Positions 58,230 to 64,000 of a DNA stretch of 64,000 bases are shown one piece after another. The stretch comes from Dichetophora obliterata (Eukaryota > Arthropoda > Insecta > Diptera > Sciomyzidae). A program made the translations under genes and the position numbers. The stretch is taken from contig OY986436.1 in the NCBI GenBank assembly GCA_963920525.1, positions 184,653,496-184,717,495 on the forward strand. Direction: 5' to 3'. The notes under the pieces are model-generated. The model saw only the letters and a list, made by a program, of their open reading frames with translations, searched no databases and had not been told where the DNA came from. Position 1 is the stretch's first letter. Each line of letters opens with the position of its first letter.

Positions 58230-61200
58230 TACTTTTTTTACTTTTTTTTCACTGATAAAATAAACATAATTTTAATATTCGAAGTGAACAAAAGGCCTTA
58301 ATTATGTGTTAATAAAAAATAAATTAACTTTTTACTATTCCTAAGGGTCGTTTTATTCATTCCGAAAACTAAAGAATTTAGAATAATATTTTTATTTTTT
58401 TAATTTTAAAGTTTATCCTATTTAATTCACTGCGATTTATAAAAAAAGATCTTAAGATATTGAAGATTAGGTCTTACTATAGTTTGATAACTGGAGCCAA
58501 TATGTGATTTTTAAATTTTCAAACATATGACCAATTATAAATTCTTACTGGGGATGTTTGATATAGCTTATGATTTTTGTTTAAGTCATGATCACTAATT
58601 TTTTGGCAAAAAGTAACTCAGATGCGCAGAAATACGAAAGTGCAGCTATTTTGTGGACAACAATAAATCGTCGGCACCGAAATTTTTGCATTAGTACACA
58701 TCGTAGAATTCTTACTTGTGAAGAGGAAGATGAAGTTTGTCAGTTTCAGTCTGGGCGGATAAAGCAATTCTTCAATGCGCACACAATACTGGCTTTCAAT
58801 CAAATGATGAGAAGCTTAGGTAATATATAGAGTTGCAAGAAAAAGGTTTGTAAATTATAAAGAATTCAAATTATAAATATAGGATATAGTTTATAGCCTA
58901 TTAACATAAATTATTTGAATTTTACATAATCTGTGAAATGTTAGGACAATGCAACGTCGATGTAATTAGCTAATGTAGAAAAAGCCAATAAAAGAAAAAA
59001 CAATAAAATAGACTACTGAAAAGTCAGCCTTCAGACGCTAGTATTATTTTATCGGAGAAAGAAAAACAGCTTATTACTAAGATCACAACAACGACTGCCA
59101 AAAACAAAACCGCAGAAAAGCTCAAAAACCAAAACCCATCATTCGTAGCTGAACGACACTCAGTTGAAACCAAATAAAATATTAAGGCAATTCACAATCT
59201 TGTGTATTTCAGATTGCAAATTTGTGCAATTGTAATAATTTCCTATCAATTGTGAACAGTCTTTTCTGGTTTATTTTGCAACACTTGTTGCAAAACATGA
59301 AATTCATAGCTGATTGATAAAAAGCAAAATTATTTTTCGCTGGAAATTTGAAAAAAAGCTTTAGAAACGAATAAATTTGTTTTTTTATTTGCTTTTCTTT
59401 CAAATCAGTTTTTTATCACCCTTACTTTTTTGCATTAACAGCTGTCAGTTCGTAATTTAGTATTGCATATATATAGTTAATACAAACCATGGTTTTACTA
59501 TTTGCAATAGCGTAGCAAAGTCATACCTGTATATTTTGTTAATGTAGAATAAAAATATACTCTACCAAAAAAACTTTTGCAAAAAACTCTGCTTAAAAGT
59601 TTATGTTACTTGTAATGAGATTGATTTTGCAATCTTTTTACTACGATGCATTTATAAAATAATTTAAAATAAATAATTTTAAAGAAAATATTTAAAAAAA
59701 AACCGAAACTTTTTCGCTATCTCTTACGGATACACTATAGTTAGCATTTTTTATGTTGCAATATATACTGTGATGGTGAAATTTCTAACAAATAGTAAAT
59801 TTTAAAAATTTGTCTTTATTTTGACATCGAACTTATGACGATATCTCGAAAACTGAAGCTTTTCTCTGTACAACGTATTTTTATATGAAAAGTCATAGCT
59901 ACCCCTATGATTTTTTTGATGAAAATTAATTTGTTCAAATTGTTGTTAGAAAATAGAAGTGTACTGAATGTTTTTTGTGACCTTTGATCTGAAATATGAG
60001 CGCTAAAGGAAATTTATTTAAAATACATCAAACTATAAGGGAGAAGAAAATGGCGTAAGAGGTAATTTAGACATTGCTCAAATGTACAAAAAACATTGAA
60101 AACAATTTTCGCTATCTTTTATGGGTAACCTTTAATCATGCATACCACCAAATTTTATGAAATCTATATGTTTTTGGCAATAATTTTGTATCGAATCAAT
60201 AGAGAATATATTAAAAAAAAAATGTTTTCCTTCAATGCATTCAATGTTTTTAACCTAAAGTATTTGTAACTTCACTCAACTTTTATTTTTCAAACTGTAA
60301 CTTGCATTTAACGGAACGGAATGAAATCAAATTTTCACATAAGAAATTTTATTTCGAACGCTTGTTTTCATACAAAGTAACAGGTGACTCCTCGCATCTT
60401 GTTTCACAAGAAATCGCACAACTCAAACATTTTGAAGTGCACCGCATAGAGAGATTTGCTCAATCAATCAAAATTTTGCTTAATACTCAAGGCTATTATT
60501 TGGAATTTATTTCAAATTTTCAAAAAATTTGGTTTTGCTTTACGTTTTAAAGTGAATTTTAGAATTTTCCATCGTTTCAGTTTTAGAATAGTTGAAAATC
60601 AGCTTACTTTTTGCTTACTTTTGCATATTTTTTGCTGTAATGTTTGTTAATTTGAACAGAAAAATCAAAATCTCCTTTTTTGATTGGAGAACTGTGAATC
60701 GCTACCGATATGGCGAGAAACGCCTTATTTAAGTATTCAGTATTAATCAAAGTCACGTAAGCAAAAAACTTGTCAAGTGAATTAAGAATATATTCAAGTT
60801 GTTAAATCTGTTTTTCTTTCACATAGTTTTGTGTGAAAGACTGCGTAAATATGTTTTTATATTTATCAAGAATTGAGGGAACAAATCTTAAACATTTAAA
60901 ATCCAATACTTTAACTTGTAGATTTAATTTAAAAATTTCTCCCATGCGATGTGTAAATAATAACAAAACAAAAGAGTTAAATCTGTTGCAACCGTTTGAA
61001 ATTCACCAAATAATCCAATTTGAAGCATTATTTCCGATGAAATAGCGAACAAAATTTAGTTTTGCTCATTAAAAAAAAAAAAATGATATTGTGATCTCGA
61101 AAAAATGATGTTAAGGAGCTAAAGTAAAACTTTAAAAAATTAATTTTTTTCCTAAAGCTTATGCTCTTTAAAATGCTATACTAATTTAAAGTATACATCT

Positions 61201-61230
61201 TGAATTGTTTTTGAGCTGCTGGCTTTTAAA
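58230..61230. other. Mostly non-coding; two weak reading frames
   Basis: 58588-58830 (80 codons, begins MITNFLAKSNSDAQKYE) and 59004-59180 (contains SDASIILSEKEKQLITKITT, ends at TAA) look slightly more protein-like than their surroundings, but neither matches a known family. A splice join between them through GTAATA and an AG near 59011 would not keep frame. TTTTCGCTATCT recurs at 59712 and 60107. Confidence 0.3.
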
Positions 61231-61254
61231 GACTAGCTGTTCATAGGTCATAAA

Positions 61255-61372
61255 GGTACATTTCCCCTCAGGTACCTGAAATGTTGTCCGAGCTTGTCGG
61301 AATTGTGAATAATGATAGGATTAGGGACGCTATTTTTGGCATTCAACTAGCCAAGTATAAATACAAATAAGG
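61255..61372 (+). other. Short open frame of unknown origin
   Basis: After TTTCCCCTCAG the frame reads VPEMLSELVGIVNNDRIRDA then IFGIQLAKYKYK and a stop. Possibly a remnant of an exon or transposon; not recognised. Confidence 0.2.
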
Positions 61373-61463
61373 TAATTCAGATACCTTTGATTTATTGCCA
61401 TTTTTCTTTTTTTTATAAGTTTTGAAAATGAGACTATGTCTCTTAAAGCTATCAAACGAGGCC

Positions 61464-61489
61464 ACGCGTAGCTCGTCATCGCTACGCGT
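61464..61489. repeat. GC-rich 9-bp stem hairpin
   Basis: ACGCGTAGC-TCGTCATC-GCTACGCGT: perfect 9-bp stem with an 8-base loop in an AT-rich area. Could be a structured RNA part or transposon end; no partner seen. Confidence 0.75.
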
Positions 61490-61627
61490 TTATTGCATTA
61501 AAATTGTATTTTGGCATTAAAAACCATCAGATTTTTTTACGAAATTAAAGATTTCTTCTTCGCCATTTTTTCGAATTTAAATTTTTTTTAATTTTACATT
61601 CTTATTTTTTTTTAATTTTAGGTACTG

Positions 61628-61672
61628 TGCAGTTTGCAAGCACTGCAGCATGGACCAACTTTTTTGTTGGTC
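61628..61672. repeat. Two adjacent hairpins
   Basis: TGCAGT-TTGCAAGC-ACTGCA (61628-61647) followed by GACCAAC-T6-GTTGGTC (61653-61672). Two neat stems six bases apart suggest a small structured RNA or element end; unassigned. Confidence 0.6.
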
Positions 61673-61679
61673 GCTGGGG

Positions 61680-63790
61680 AGATAACTAGGAGAATATTTA
61701 AGATTTTAATAAAATTTGTATAATAATATCGAACAAAAATATCGAAACAATAGCTGCATTAGTTGTATTTTTAATAATTCCCAAAATTTACTTTCTTTTT
61801 AGATGGTCAAATTAGTGGTGTCGCTTTTAATACAAACGAAACTATGTGTACAGGTTGATTCTGGGCTAAAAAAATTAAAATTGTGCTATATATAATTGTT
61901 GTTTTTAAATAACACAAGAACACAATTTCTTTATTTATTTTTAAGTAAATTCTTAAATACATCCATCTCATACTTTGTTTTAAAAAATAAATTCACTTCG
62001 AAATGGCATTAAAATTTTTATATAAAATAAAACGAAAAATTCTAACACCTTAAAAATAAATTTAAAAAATTTTGAGAGTATTGTCTTCTTTATAGTGTGT
62101 TATGTTACAATTTTTACTTACTTTAAGATTATTATAAACACGTTCTTATTAGCATATTTCGATTTGTTGATAATTTTGCAATCATTTTGATGCTATAAGA
62201 ATTGCTTAATATACTATCTTAAAGTGCTACACAAATAATTGCATTATATATTTTTTTGAGTCAAGTTCTCAGCAACAACACTTCCGCTTGCCATCATCAG
62301 CCGGCATTATTTATCATTCATCATAAATAGTGAACTTCTTTAAAAAACTTAAACAAAATCTCATTTGTTGATAATCAATCGCACAGTCAAGCCCACAACT
62401 ACTCAAACCGTAGAGGTTGAAGAAAACTTAAAAAAAAAAATAAAATAAGGTAGATCCTAAAAATATCCGCACGTTAACGCACGCCTCAATTGTGCTTATC
62501 AGAGGTCGTCGGTCTACCCGACAGATAAAAAAAAATTGGCAGAAATTGAAACGTACCCCGAAAAAATATGCCAAGAAATCAAATATAAATAAAAATTACA
62601 TTCGCATATAATGAGCGGCTTGCACTGGCCATGGCAGTATTTAAGCGTCGTTGTTGATGGATTTCTGCACCCAGCATACCAACAACAACAACCACACCAG
62701 CAACAACAAAAACAGTAACAGCAGCAATAACCAGGATAAGCTCCATATATAATCGTATGTTGAGTTGTTGGCTAAGGTTGTTGCGGCTGGTGTTGAAAGC
62801 AATTTCAACAATGTCTTCCCCTCCCACTCTCACCGTGCCACCAACAACACTAACTGTTGACTGCAATGCGTTTGGTTAAGTAGTTTTCTTTATCGTTTAT
62901 TAAAAATCATTTCTCTTTCAGCATTTTTCTCATCTTCGTCATCATCATCATCATCAACGTCTTCGTCATCATAATAATCATCGGCCGCAACATCCTCATC
63001 ACTGCTGTTGCCACATTGCTTTGAAGTTCTTAATTTTGTTGTTGCTTTTTTTTATTAAGTATGTTTTTTTTTGTGTTGCTTATTACTTTGTTATTAACTC
63101 GGCTCGAATGTCGATCAATTCCGATGATTTTGCTTCAATTCACTTTAGTTTCGTTATGTTTTTGTTTTGCTTTACTTTTTCTTAATATTATTATTATTTT
63201 TTCGGTGATTGCTATCATCGTAGCTTTTTGTAGAAATATTTACTCTACTCAGTGTTGTCGTTGTTTTTAATGTTGCTGTTAAATTTTTTGTTTCTTCCAG
63301 CATTCCTGATGCTGTTGTAAGACAAAGGCTTTTAAATAAAATATGAAAAGTCGTTGTTAAACTGTCAGTCATTGAAACAAGCAGTCAGTCAGTCAGCTTC
63401 AGCCACTCGCTGCGTTGCTGTTGTGCGTTTAGCTTGGCAAATTATGGCAAATACACACCTTTCTGCAGCACATTGCATTGCCGCACTGTCCTAGTCATCG
63501 CTTCGCCTCCTTTTATTCCTTATTCCCCTCTTGTTGTAACTTGACTTTAACTCATGAACATATTTTTCATTATTTGATCGCTTATCTTTTAAAGACTCCA
63601 GCGAGTGCGACTCAACGAGTACGAGTGCTTTTTTTCACAAAATAAACGCCTCGCCCCACATGTTACAAAAAAAAATATGTATAAATAATTTTATAAGAAC
63701 TAATTTTAAAATAAATGAGAATGTGATTTAAGTGTACTGATAGTCTTATAAAAGAGCTATGGTAGAATGTGACGCATAGATGAAAAATCC
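61680..63790. other. Non-coding DNA with CAA, TCA and GTT repeats
   Basis: CAACAACAAC tracts at 62680-62720, TCATCATCATCATCA at about 62938-62954 and CAGTCAGTCAGTCAG at 63382-63396. A 95-codon minus-strand frame (62579-62866) has one hydrophobic stretch, but much of it derives from GTT/GTG-type repeats, so it is probably not a gene. Confidence 0.5.
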
Positions 63791-63798
63791 TTACTCAA

Positions 63799-64000
63799 CT
63801 TCTGTTTATTTTAGCCATCAATAATATAACACATACCATTTAGCACTCTCATTTGATTATATATGCAGATGATATGAAATTATACAGAACAATAAATGCT
63901 AAAGACAATGCAAATCAGCTCTAGGCTGGTTTAGAATCCTTTAAAATTTGCTATCTTAAAAATAATATATTTGTAATCCCAGATAAATACTAAATTACAT
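63799..64000 (+). pseudogene. LINE reverse transcriptase fragment running off the window
   Basis: The frame reads LLFILAINNITHTI, stop, HSHLIIYADDMKLYRTINAK, then stop and FKICYLKNNIFVIPDKY: RT motif B end, motif C (YADD intact) and the following helix of a jockey-like LINE. Two stops here; the rest lies beyond 64000. Confidence 0.8.

Noticed and set aside
58588..59180. Two-exon gene joining the frames at 58588-58819 and 59012-59178
   Set aside because: The GT and AG candidates leave incompatible phases, and no family likeness supports either part.
62579..62866. 95-residue minus-strand protein with one membrane-like helix
   Set aside because: The hydrophobic run comes largely from GTT/GTG repeat tracts; no conserved motif or gene context.
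1..64000. CRISPR arrays, bacterial operons, prophage or defence systems
   Set aside because: No regularly spaced repeats, operons or bacterial ribosome-binding patterns; everything points to animal nuclear DNA.

Overview
The window looks like AT-rich nuclear DNA of an insect, most likely a higher fly (Diptera). The basis is the base composition, many CAG/CAA/GTT-type short repeats of the kind common in fly introns and intergenic DNA, and insect-type transposable elements (Ty3/gypsy, jockey/I/R1-like LINEs, mariner, Helitron, small TIR elements). The species cannot be read from the sequence. I found no convincing complete host protein gene, no rRNA and no functional tRNA, so this is probably intergenic DNA or a very long intron filled with old transposons.

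Layout. 2-2903: pol region and probable 3' LTR of a Ty3/gypsy element cut by the window edge, with one in-frame stop. 3016-3675: tRNA-related repeat with an inverted copy at 20868-21335. 4043-4330: mariner remnant. 4340-7730: non-coding. 7893-7955: candidate type I hammerhead ribozyme. 8735-16050: pile of LINE fragments (I-like, R1-like and jockey/CR1-like) on both strands, one of them split by a 2.5 kb TIR element with a TTA target duplication. 16402-16776: 375 bp TIR element with a TAA duplication. 16780-27070: mostly non-coding, with a possible terminal exon at 22528 and a mariner scrap at 23150. 27080-29680: LINE plus two TIR elements. 31519: tRNA-like sequence. 32156-33454: nearly complete Tc1/mariner-superfamily transposon. 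36263-37230: Helitron/PIF1-like helicase remnant. 39990-40640: mariner remnant. 40650-48000: mostly non-coding, with an 84 bp piggyBac-like mini-element. 48480-50830: LINE pieces. 51701-54936: unassigned TIR element with an internal minisatellite, hosting a 1.2 kb mariner. 55873-56266: TIR element. 56690-58220: LINE remnant. 63799-64000: LINE reverse-transcriptase scrap running off the edge.

How it works together: the recognisable proteins are polymerases, integrases, transposases and a helicase, nearly all broken by stops, frameshifts or deletions. The history is one of nested insertion and decay rather than a working pathway. The most unusual item is the hammerhead-like motif, which combines a full catalytic core, a two-part helix I and a palindromic helix III. 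All calls come from reading the sequence; no database search was run.
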